Origin: Pseudomonadota bacterium
GTDB taxonomy: Bacteria > Pseudomonadota > Gammaproteobacteria > Burkholderiales > Burkholderiaceae_C
DNA length: 64,000 nt
Assembly (NCBI GenBank): GCA_963205115.1
Contig: CAUJHV010000080.1
Coordinates: 56,179-120,178 of the forward strand
Direction: 5' to 3'
Of the stretch, positions 33,940 through 42,248 are shown piece by piece; the stretch's first letter is position 1, and the number at the start of each line of letters is the position of its first letter. The position numbers were made by a program, and so were the translations under genes. A model generated the notes under the pieces. That model was given only the letters and a program-made list of their open reading frames with translations, was not told where the DNA came from and did no database searches.

Positions 33940-36111
33940 ATGAACAGGGACGACGATGCCGAAATCCTGGCTGCCGCACGCGCCGGATTTCTGGACGAAG
34001 CCAACGACATGCTCGCGCAGTTCGAGCAGGCGCTGCTGGTCATGGAGACCGCACCCGACGATGCCGAGAACCTGAACGCCGCCTTCCGCGCAGCCCACAC
34101 GATCAAGGGCACGGCCGGCATGTTCGGCTGCGAAGCGGTCGTGACGTTCACGCACGAAGTCGAGACCCTGCTGGAGTCCCTGCGCTCCGGAAAACTGGAC
34201 ATCACCGAAGAGATCGCTGCCGCGCTGCTCGATGGTCGTGACCAGATGGAAGCCCTGATCGGCGAAGTCCGAGCCGGCACCGAAAGCCCCGAGATATTGG
34301 CGCGCAGTCAGGAACTGGGCGAAGTCCTGCGCCGCCTCTACATGGGCTCGACAGCCGGATCGGCACCCGATGTGGCCCCCCAGACACCGCCCAAGCCGGC
34401 GCCCGGCGTGCCGGTGGCCGTGCCGTCGTCCCACGGCGCGTGGCACCTGTCGCTGCGGTTCGGCCCCGACGCGCTGCGCAGCGGCATGGATCCGCTGGCC
34501 TTCATGCGTTACCTGCAGACACTGGGTGAGATCTGGCACCGCCAGCTCCTGGTCGAAGCCGTGCCGGCGCTGGAATCGATGGATCCGGAGGCCTGCTACA
34601 TCGGCATGGAGCTGCGCCTGAAGTCCGAGAAGGACCGCAAGACCATCGAAGACGTCTTCGAGTTTGCGCGCGAAGTGGCCAGCATCGAGATCCTGGATCC
34701 GCAGGCCCCGCCTCCCGAATACGACGCACTGCTCGAGCGCCGCTGCGGCGACGATGAAGCCGCACGCTCCAGGATGCTGTGGATCTGGCTGTCGCAGGGT
34801 GTGAATGTGCGGCTGCGCGACGAACCCGCGGCCGAAGCCGAGGTCGCTGCCGTGCCCGTCACCAGCACCCCGAAGATCGAACGCCGCGGCACCGAACGCG
34901 AACGCCGCACCAACCCCCGAGAGCGTCGCGCCACGGAAGAGACCCGCTTCGTGAAGGTGCGCGCCGACAAGCTGGACCACCTGATCGACCTGATCGGCGA
35001 GCTGGTCATCGCCGGCTCGGGCGCGCAGATGGTGGCCAACCACGAAGGCTCGCCGGCATTCCTCGAAGCCACGCAACGGGTGGCCGATCTCGTGCAGGCC
35101 ACCCGCGACGGCGCGCTGGCCCTGCGCATGGTCCCCGTGGGCGAGACCTTCGCCCGCTTCCAGCGCGTGGTGCGCGACACCTGCAAGTCGCTGGCCAAGG
35201 AAATCGACTTCACGGTCACCGGCGGCGACACCGAGCTCGACAAGAGCATGGTCGAGGTGCTGGCCGACCCGTTGATGCACCTGGTGCGCAACAGCCTGGA
35301 TCACGGCATCGAGACCCCCAGCGAGCGTGAGACCGTGGGCAAGTCACGACTGGGCCACCTGGGCTTGAACGCCTATCACGAGGCCGGCTCCATCGTCATC
35401 GAAGTCAGCGACGACGGCCGCGGCCTGCGGCGCGACCGCATCCTGTCCAAGGCCGTCGAACGCGGCCTGGTGACGCCCGAGGCCCAGCTGACCGACGCCG
35501 AGGTGTGGCAGCTCATCTTCGCGCCGGGCTTCTCCACCGCCGAAAAGGTCACCGACCTGTCCGGCCGTGGCGTGGGCATGGACGTCGTCAAGCGCAACAT
35601 CGAGTCTCTGCGCGGACAGATCTCGCTGGTCAGCAGCGAAGGCCGCGGCACGACCACGCAGATCCGCCTGCCGTTGACGCTGGCCATGATCGACGGCTTC
35701 CTCACGATGGTCGGCGGCGTCTACTACGTTCTGCCGTTGGCTGTCGTGGCCGAGTGCATCGACGTGCCGCGCGAGTGCCGCGACGCCGGGGACCGCATGT
35801 GCGGCACCTTCGACCTGCGCGGCGAGGTCCTGCCCTACCTCGACCTGGCGCGCTTCTACGGCGCGGAAGCCACCGACTCGCGGCGCCGCAGCCTGATCGT
35901 CGTGCGCGACGGGAATGTGCGCATCGGCCTGGTCGTCGACCGCCTTCTCGGCGAGCACCAGACCGTGATCAAGCCGCTGGCCGGCATCTTCCGACATCTC
36001 AAGGCCCTGGCCGGATCCACGATCCTGGGCAGCGGCGACGTCGCCCTCGTACTGGACATGCAAGGCCTCGTCACGGCCGCCACGCATGCCGGCTCCCCCG
36101 CCACCCGCTGA
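33940..36111 (+). CDS. cheA: chemotaxis histidine kinase CheA
   Basis: A 723-residue CheA. The N-terminal HPt domain has the phosphorylated His53 in A-A-H-T-I-K-G-T-A-G-M-F. A second region (about 160-290) takes the place of the CheY-binding domain. The dimerisation helices start near V-K-V-R-A-D-K-L-D-H-L-I-D-L-I-G-E-L-V-I. The ATP site shows the N box (H-L-V-R-N-S-L-D-H-G-I-E) and G boxes (D-D-G-R-G-L, G-R-G-V-G-M-D-V-V). The CheW-like domain forms the last 130 residues. It is the central kinase of the cluster, following the STAS gene by 32 bases. Confidence 0.95.
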   Translation: MNRDDDAEILAAARAGFLDEANDMLAQFEQALLVMETAPDDAENLNAAFRAAHTIKGTAGMFGCEAVVTFTHEVETLLESLRSGKLDITEEIAAALLDGRDQMEALIGEVRAGTESPEILARSQELGEVLRRLYMGSTAGSAPDVAPQTPPKPAPGVPVAVPSSHGAWHLSLRFGPDALRSGMDPLAFMRYLQTLGEIWHRQLLVEAVPALESMDPEACYIGMELRLKSEKDRKTIEDVFEFAREVASIEILDPQAPPPEYDALLERRCGDDEAARSRMLWIWLSQGVNVRLRDEPAAEAEVAAVPVTSTPKIERRGTERERRTNPRERRATEETRFVKVRADKLDHLIDLIGELVIAGSGAQMVANHEGSPAFLEATQRVADLVQATRDGALALRMVPVGETFARFQRVVRDTCKSLAKEIDFTVTGGDTELDKSMVEVLADPLMHLVRNSLDHGIETPSERETVGKSRLGHLGLNAYHEAGSIVIEVSDDGRGLRRDRILSKAVERGLVTPEAQLTDAEVWQLIFAPGFSTAEKVTDLSGRGVGMDVVKRNIESLRGQISLVSSEGRGTTTQIRLPLTLAMIDGFLTMVGGVYYVLPLAVVAECIDVPRECRDAGDRMCGTFDLRGEVLPYLDLARFYGAEATDSRRRSLIVVRDGNVRIGLVVDRLLGEHQTVIKPLAGIFRHLKALAGSTILGSGDVALVLDMQGLVTAATHAGSPATR

Positions 36112-36141
36112 CCGTCCACGGCAACCCACGAGAACAACCAT

Positions 36142-38358
36142 ATGAACGCCATCCTCCGCCGCATGAAACTCTGGCAGAAGTTTGCTGTCCTGGGACTGAT
36201 CGGAACCGTCGCGGCCGCCGTGCCGCTGACGTTCATGATCCAGACCGAGTCCGAGCAGATCGCCGTGGCCGAAGCCGAATTGACCGGACTGGGCCCCTTG
36301 AAGCTGACCGTGGGCCTTCAGCAAGGCCTGCAGGCCCAACGCGCCCTGACCCTTCGGGTCCTGGCCGGCGACGCCTCCAGCAAGGGCGAGGTCAGCCTGC
36401 GCGAGAGCGAGATGGTCACCCGCTTCGACGCGCTGAACAAGCGATTCGTCGAGCTGGGCTACAGCCGCGCGATCGTCACGCTCAAGAGCGTTCGCGAAGA
36501 CTGGCAAGCCATCGCCCGCGCCAACGGCAAGACCGAGCCGCAGATCGTCGAGGCATACGACGCCGTGCTCGGCAAGACGATGCAGGTCCTCGATCAGGTG
36601 GCCGACGCCTCCGGGCTGTCGCTGGACCCGGTGGCCGAAAGCTACTACCTCATGACCACGCTGGTGGACCACCTGCCGCGCATGGCAGAGGAAGTGGAAG
36701 CCCTGGGCCTGGTGGGCAGCCGCGGCATGTCCGCCAATCCGCTGGATCTGGCCACGCGGGTGCGCATGAACACCGCCTCGCACACGATCCACCACCTCCA
36801 GGAACGCGTGGGTGCGCAGTTCGACAAGGTGTATGCCATCGATCCGCGGATCAAGGCCACGCTCGAGACGATCACCTCGCAGGCCATCCACAGCGCTGAC
36901 GAGTTGCACGAACTGGCCGAAAAAATGGCCGATTCCGGCAAGCCGGAAGTCGCCGCCAACGCGTTTGCCAACATGGGCGTGGCCGCCTCGGCGCAGCAAA
37001 TCCGTCTCATCGAGGCCACCGACAAGGTGTTGCAGGACATCCTGAACACCCGCGTGTCGGACATCGTGCGCAGCCGCAATATCGTGATCGGCTCCATAGG
37101 CCTGCTGGCGCTGTTCGGTGCCTTGCTGGGCTGGGCGATCGCACGCTCCGTCACGCGACCTCTGTCGCATGCGGTGGACGCGGCCAACGCCGTGGGCAAT
37201 GGCGACCTGAACTTCGCCATCGATGACCATGGCAGCGACGAAGCGGCGCAACTGCTTGCCCGCTTCAAGCAGATGCAGCAGCAGCTGCGTCAGCGCAACG
37301 CGCAGGATCAGCAGCGACTGGCGGAGACCGAAGCCCAACGCGAGGCCGGCCTCCAGGTGACGCAGGAAATCGGCGACGCCGTCGACGGCGCCACACGCGG
37401 CGACTTCGCGCACCGCATCTCGCTGGAAGGCAAGGCCGATTTCCATGCCGATCTGTGCGGCAAGTTCAACCAGCTCTTCGACACCATCTCGGACACGCTG
37501 ACGCAGGTGCGCTCGGCGTCCGAACAGCTGCTGGCAGCTTCCGAGCAGGTGTCACAGACCTCGCAGAGCCTGTCCCAAGGCGCTTCGCAGCAGGCCGCCA
37601 GCGTCGAGGAGACGACCGCCTCGCTGCAGGAGATCGCTTCCTCGGTCAAGCAGAACGCCGAGAGCGCCACGGTCACCGACGGCATCGCCACGAAGGCGGC
37701 CACCGAGGCCCAGGAAGGCGGCCAGGCCGTGACGCAGACCGTGGAGGCGATGAAGTCCATCGCCACCAAGATCTCCATCGTCGACGACATCGCCTACCAG
37801 ACCAACCTGCTGGCCTTGAACGCCGCCATCGAAGCCGCACGGGCCGGCGAACACGGCAAGGGTTTTGCCGTGGTCGCGGCCGAAGTGCGCAAGCTGGCCG
37901 AGCGCAGCCAGATCGCCGCGCAGGAAATCGGCACGCTGGCGACCTCGTCGGTCGGGCTGGCCGAGCGCGCGGGCAAGCTGCTGTCGTCGATGGTGCCGGG
38001 CATTCACCGCACCAGCGAACTCGTGCAGGAGATCTCGGCCGCTTCCGGCGAGCAGAGCGACTCGGTGGGCCAGATCACCGGGGCGATGAACCACCTGTCG
38101 GGCACGACCCAGCAGACGGCCAGCGCGTCCGAGCAGCTGTCGGCCACCGCCGAGGAGCTCTCAGCACAGGCCGCGCAACTGCAGGACCTGATCTCGCACT
38201 TCCAGCTCGGCGACGGACACAACAGCCGCGCCCGCCGGGCCGCGCCGACACGCTCGGCATCCCGCGCCTCCGGTGGCGGGCACACCCCGGCGCCGGCCTC
38301 GGCCGGCAGTCACGGCAACGGGTCGGACGTCGACGAGTCCTCGTTCACCGCCTTCTGA
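36142..38358 (+). CDS. methyl-accepting chemotaxis protein with long helical ligand domain
   Basis: A 738-residue receptor. Helix 1 (F-A-V-L-G-L-I-G-T-V-A-A-A-V-P-L) is at about 14-32, then a periplasmic all-helical domain of some 270 residues, and helix 2 (V-I-G-S-I-G-L-L-A-L-F-G-A-L-L-G-W-A) at about 315. A HAMP domain (R-P-L-S-H-A-V-D-A-A-N) and the signalling domain follow, with the tip Y-Q-T-N-L-L-A-L-N-A-A-I-E-A-A-R-A-G-E-H-G-K-G-F. The C terminus after a flexible linker is D-V-D-E-S-S-F-T-A-F. The last 230 residues are almost the same as in the next three receptors. First of four tandem receptors, 30 bases after cheA. Ligand unknown. Confidence 0.93.
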   Translation: MNAILRRMKLWQKFAVLGLIGTVAAAVPLTFMIQTESEQIAVAEAELTGLGPLKLTVGLQQGLQAQRALTLRVLAGDASSKGEVSLRESEMVTRFDALNKRFVELGYSRAIVTLKSVREDWQAIARANGKTEPQIVEAYDAVLGKTMQVLDQVADASGLSLDPVAESYYLMTTLVDHLPRMAEEVEALGLVGSRGMSANPLDLATRVRMNTASHTIHHLQERVGAQFDKVYAIDPRIKATLETITSQAIHSADELHELAEKMADSGKPEVAANAFANMGVAASAQQIRLIEATDKVLQDILNTRVSDIVRSRNIVIGSIGLLALFGALLGWAIARSVTRPLSHAVDAANAVGNGDLNFAIDDHGSDEAAQLLARFKQMQQQLRQRNAQDQQRLAETEAQREAGLQVTQEIGDAVDGATRGDFAHRISLEGKADFHADLCGKFNQLFDTISDTLTQVRSASEQLLAASEQVSQTSQSLSQGASQQAASVEETTASLQEIASSVKQNAESATVTDGIATKAATEAQEGGQAVTQTVEAMKSIATKISIVDDIAYQTNLLALNAAIEAARAGEHGKGFAVVAAEVRKLAERSQIAAQEIGTLATSSVGLAERAGKLLSSMVPGIHRTSELVQEISAASGEQSDSVGQITGAMNHLSGTTQQTASASEQLSATAEELSAQAAQLQDLISHFQLGDGHNSRARRAAPTRSASRASGGGHTPAPASAGSHGNGSDVDESSFTAF

Positions 38359-38388
38359 TCGCCCGATCGACATCCAACGCGCAGAATC

Positions 38389-40353
38389 ATGAGCCACGCA
38401 ACGTCTTCCTCGCACGCACCCGGCGACCTGCTTCCACACAGTCCCATGCGGCCTTTCGTGGCGGCTCTGGGCGCGCTGCGCTTTTCGTGGCGATCGCTGG
38501 TCGTGGCGCTGCTGGTGCTGCTTCCGATGATTGCGCTGCTGGCCTGGATCGAGGTCTCCAACTTCCAGCGCGAGTTGCAGACCCGGCGAATGGCCGTGAA
38601 ATCGCAGGTCGAGGCGGCCACCGGCGTGGTCGCCTGGGCGCACCAGCGTGAAACACGCGGCGAGCTCACTCGCGAACAGGCCCAGGCTGCCGCGCGGGAA
38701 GCGCTGTCGAAGATGCGCTACGAAGGGGTCGAGTACTTCTGGGTCAACGACCTCAACCACAAGATGGTGATGCACCCCATCAAGCCCGAACTCGACGGCA
38801 AGGACGTCTCGGGCATGAAGGATCCGAAGGGCTTGCACATCTTCCAGGCCTTCGTGACCCAGGTCAAACAATCGGGCAGCGGCTTTGTCGACTACCAGTG
38901 GCCGCGCCAGGGCAGCGACGCGCCCGTGGACAAGACCTCCTACGTGGCGGGCTTCGCCCCCTGGGGCTGGGTGATCGGCTCGGGTGTCTACATCGACAAG
39001 GTCATCGAAGAAGCGCGCGGCGTGTGGATCCGCAGCGCAGGGGCCATCGGGGTCGTGCTGCTGCTGGCCGTGCTGGCTTTCCGTGCCTTCGCGCTGTCCA
39101 CGCAGCGCCCGCTGGAAGCGGCCATGCGCGCCGCCGAGGGCATGGGTGCGGGCCGCTTCGACGACGCCATCCCGCAGCGTTCGGGCGGCGCCGAGGAATC
39201 GCGCCTGCTGGACGCCTTGAAGACCATGCAGGACGCCCTGCGCCGCCGCCGCGACGACGACGCAAACCGCATGGCCGAGTCGGACGCGGAACGCCAGGCG
39301 GCCGCGAACGTGACGCAGGAAATCAGCGGCGCCGTCGACCTGGCCTCGCAAGGCGACTTCGCCCAGCGCATCACCATGGCGGGCAAGACGGGCTTCCATG
39401 CCGAGCTCTGCGGCAAGTTCAACCAGCTCTTCGACACGGTGTGCGACACGCTGTCGCAGGTGCGCAGCGCAGCCAACCAGCTCGGCGCCGCTTCCGAGCA
39501 GGTTTCGCAGACCTCGCAGAGCCTGTCGCAAGGCGCGTCGCAACAGGCGGCCAGCGTCGAAGAAACGACCGCGTCGCTGCAGGAGATCGCCTCTTCCGTC
39601 AAGCAGAACGCCGAGAGCGCCAGCATCACCGACGGCATGGCCACCAAGGCCGCCAGCGAAGCGATGGAAGGCGGCCAAGCCGTCAGCCAGACGGTGGACG
39701 CGATGAAGTCCATCGCCACGAAGATTTCGATCATCGACGACATCGCCTACCAGACCAACCTGCTGGCACTGAACGCCGCCATCGAGGCTGCACGTGCCGG
39801 CGAACATGGCAAGGGCTTCGCCGTGGTGGCCGCCGAAGTGCGCAAGCTGGCCGAACGCAGCCAGGTCGCCGCGCAGGAAATCGGCGCGCTGGCCACGTCT
39901 TCCGTCGGCCTGGCCGAACGCGCAGGCAACCTGCTGTCGTCGATGGTGCCCAGCATCCACAAGACCAGTGAACTGGTGCAGGAAATCGCTGCCGCCTCGG
40001 GCGAGCAGAGCGGTTCGGTGGGTCAGATCACCGGGGCCATGAGCCACTTGTCCGCCACGACGCAGCAGACGGCCAGCGCGTCCGAACAGCTCTCGGCCAC
40101 GGCCGAGGAACTCTCGGCCCAGGCCGCGCAGTTGCAGACCGTCGTCTCGCACTTCCGACTGGGCGCGAACGACGCGCGCATGCCGGCGGCGTCTGCCCAC
40201 CCATCGAGCCGCGCATCCGCTCGTCAGACCCCCGCGGCAGCTCCCCAGCCCCGTACTTCCAACCGCGTCGCGGCGGCTCCCGCGGCATCCACGCCTCGCG
40301 GCACCTCGGTCATCGTCGAAGACATCGACGAGAACGCTTTCACGGCCTTCTAG
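38389..40353 (+). CDS. methyl-accepting chemotaxis protein with periplasmic sCache_2 domain
   Basis: A 654-residue receptor. The first helix is V-V-A-L-L-V-L-L-P-M-I-A-L-L-A-W-I. The periplasmic part is a single Cache domain of the sCache_2 form: M-R-Y-E-G-V-E-Y-F-W-V-N-D-L-N-H-K-M-V-M-H-P, G-K-D-V-S-G-M-K-D-P-K-G, G-S-G-F-V-D-Y-Q-W-P and G-W-V-I-G-S-G-V-Y-I. Such domains bind small carboxylates in known receptors. HAMP and signalling domains follow, and the end is D-I-D-E-N-A-F-T-A-F. It lies 30 bases after the previous receptor gene and is nearly identical to it over the signalling domain. Confidence 0.94.
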   Translation: MSHATSSSHAPGDLLPHSPMRPFVAALGALRFSWRSLVVALLVLLPMIALLAWIEVSNFQRELQTRRMAVKSQVEAATGVVAWAHQRETRGELTREQAQAAAREALSKMRYEGVEYFWVNDLNHKMVMHPIKPELDGKDVSGMKDPKGLHIFQAFVTQVKQSGSGFVDYQWPRQGSDAPVDKTSYVAGFAPWGWVIGSGVYIDKVIEEARGVWIRSAGAIGVVLLLAVLAFRAFALSTQRPLEAAMRAAEGMGAGRFDDAIPQRSGGAEESRLLDALKTMQDALRRRRDDDANRMAESDAERQAAANVTQEISGAVDLASQGDFAQRITMAGKTGFHAELCGKFNQLFDTVCDTLSQVRSAANQLGAASEQVSQTSQSLSQGASQQAASVEETTASLQEIASSVKQNAESASITDGMATKAASEAMEGGQAVSQTVDAMKSIATKISIIDDIAYQTNLLALNAAIEAARAGEHGKGFAVVAAEVRKLAERSQVAAQEIGALATSSVGLAERAGNLLSSMVPSIHKTSELVQEIAAASGEQSGSVGQITGAMSHLSATTQQTASASEQLSATAEELSAQAAQLQTVVSHFRLGANDARMPAASAHPSSRASARQTPAAAPQPRTSNRVAAAPAASTPRGTSVIVEDIDENAFTAF

Positions 40354-40377
40354 TCTCCTCGGGCAAGGACACACACC

Positions 40378-42210
40378 ATGCGCACCAATCTACCGGTCAC
40401 CCAACAAGAATATGCACTGCGCGACGGGCTGACCATCGTCTCGCGGACGGACTCCAAGGGCCGCATCACCTACATGAATGCGGATTTCATCGAGGCCGCC
40501 GGCTTCGAAGAGTCCGAAATGATGGGCCAGCCGCACAACGTCGTGCGGCATCCCGACATGCCCGAAGAGGCGTTCGCCGATCTGTGGGCGACGCTGAAGG
40601 CGGGCCGGCCGTGGACGGGCCTGGTGAAAAACCGCCGCAAGAACGGTGACCACTACTGGGTCGTCGCCAATGCCACGCCGGTTCTCGAGAGCGGCATGGT
40701 CAACGGCTACATGTCGGTGCGCACCCGCCCGACACGCGAGCAGGTCGCCGCCGCCGAAAACGCCTACCGGCTGTTCCGTGAAGGCAAGGCCAAGGGTCTG
40801 GCGATCAAGGACGGCAACGTCGTGCGCACCGGCGGCCTGGGCTACATGCTGGGCGCACCCGCTCGCGCGCTGTCGCGGCGCAGCCTCACGCTGAAAGGCG
40901 CGATGGCGTCCACCGGCCTGGTGCTGGGCTCGGCGGCCGCGACCTTCGGCGCGGTCACGATGTCGATCCCCGCCATGGCCGCGGGCGGCATCTGCGTGCT
41001 CGGCGCAGCGTTCGGCGGCTGGCAGATCATGAACCGAATCGTTCGGCAGATGACCACGGCCGCCGAGCGGCTGGACGGCTTCTCGCAAGGCTCCTTCGAA
41101 GGCATGCTGGATGCCAGCGGGCACGACGAGGTGTCGCAGATGATGCTGGCGCTCAAGCGTGTGCAGACGCGCGTGGGCTTCGAATTCAACGACGCCAAGC
41201 GGCATGCCGCGGAAGTGGCGGCTCAGCGCGAGGCCGAAGCCATCGTCGCCCGGGAAGTGGCCGAAGTGGTGGACGGTGCCACGCGCGGCGACCTCAGCCG
41301 CCGCATCCCGCTGCAGGGCAAGTCAGGCTTCTACGCCGACCTCTGCGCGAACTTCAACAAGCTCTTCGAGACCATCGGGCGCACGCTGCACGACGTGCGC
41401 AGCGCGGCCGACCAGCTCAGCGCCGCCTCCGAGCAGGTGTCGCAGACCTCGCAGAGCCTGTCGCAAGGCGCGTCGCAGCAGGCCGCCAGCGTGGAAGAAA
41501 CGACCGCCTCGCTGCAGGAGATCGCCTCTTCCGTCAAGCAGAACGCCGAGAGCGCCAGCATCACCGACGGCATGGCCACCAAGGCGGCCGGCGAGGCCAT
41601 GGAAGGCGGCAAGGCCGTGAGCCAGACCGTCGAGGCGATGAAGTCCATCGCCACGAAGATTTCGATCATCGACGACATCGCCTACCAGACCAACCTGCTG
41701 GCGCTGAACGCGGCCATCGAGGCCGCACGTGCCGGCGAGCATGGCAAGGGCTTTGCCGTCGTAGCCGCCGAAGTGCGCAAGCTGGCCGAACGCAGCCAGG
41801 TCGCCGCGCAGGAAATCGGCTCGCTGGCCACGTCTTCCGTGGGCCTGGCCGAGCGCGCCGGCAACCTGCTGTCGTCGATGGTGCCCAGCATCCACAAGAC
41901 CAGCGAACTGGTGCAGGAAATCGCTGCCGCCTCCGGCGAGCAAAGCGATTCCGTCGGACAGATCACCGGCGCCATGAATCACCTCTCGGGCACCACGCAG
42001 CAGACGGCCAGCGCCTCGGAAGAGCTCTCGGCCACGGCCGAAGAACTGTCGGCCCAGGCCGCTCAGCTGCAAGACCTGGTCGGTGCCTTCACGCTGCTCG
42101 AGCCCAGCGACGAGCCGCGTCACGCCCAGACCTTCGGTTCACCGGGCGCCGCACGCGGCGCGCGCGCCGCGCGCACGCCGGCTCGCGAGCGCGATCTCGT
42201 GACGAGCTGA
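40378..42210 (+). CDS. Aer-like receptor with N-terminal PAS domain
   Basis: A 610-residue receptor of the aerotaxis type. The N terminus is a cytoplasmic PAS domain (I-V-S-R-T-D-S-K-G-R-I-T-Y-M-N-A-D-F-I-E, H-N-V-V-R-H-P-D-M-P, W-T-G-L-V-K-N-R-R-K-N-G-D-H-Y-W-V) that in Aer holds FAD and reads redox state. Two hydrophobic helices (about 180-220, with G-L-V-L-G-S-A-A-A-T-F-G-A-V-T-M and A-A-G-G-I-C-V-L-G-A-A-F-G-G-W) anchor it. The signalling domain is nearly the same as in the neighbouring receptors. Unlike them, it ends in an Arg-rich tail (A-R-T-P-A-R-E-R-D-L-V-T-S) without the F-T-A-F motif. FAD binding is expected from the family but not shown. Confidence 0.93.
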   Translation: MRTNLPVTQQEYALRDGLTIVSRTDSKGRITYMNADFIEAAGFEESEMMGQPHNVVRHPDMPEEAFADLWATLKAGRPWTGLVKNRRKNGDHYWVVANATPVLESGMVNGYMSVRTRPTREQVAAAENAYRLFREGKAKGLAIKDGNVVRTGGLGYMLGAPARALSRRSLTLKGAMASTGLVLGSAAATFGAVTMSIPAMAAGGICVLGAAFGGWQIMNRIVRQMTTAAERLDGFSQGSFEGMLDASGHDEVSQMMLALKRVQTRVGFEFNDAKRHAAEVAAQREAEAIVAREVAEVVDGATRGDLSRRIPLQGKSGFYADLCANFNKLFETIGRTLHDVRSAADQLSAASEQVSQTSQSLSQGASQQAASVEETTASLQEIASSVKQNAESASITDGMATKAAGEAMEGGKAVSQTVEAMKSIATKISIIDDIAYQTNLLALNAAIEAARAGEHGKGFAVVAAEVRKLAERSQVAAQEIGSLATSSVGLAERAGNLLSSMVPSIHKTSELVQEIAAASGEQSDSVGQITGAMNHLSGTTQQTASASEELSATAEELSAQAAQLQDLVGAFTLLEPSDEPRHAQTFGSPGAARGARAARTPARERDLVTS

Positions 42211-42248
42211 GCCTGCTCTTCCCCACCACTCTCTCCACAAGAAGATCC

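Noticed and set aside
35344..37446. 700-codon open frame opposite cheA and the first tandem receptor
   Set aside because: It spans two genes and their spacer without regard to their borders and has only low-complexity antisense composition.
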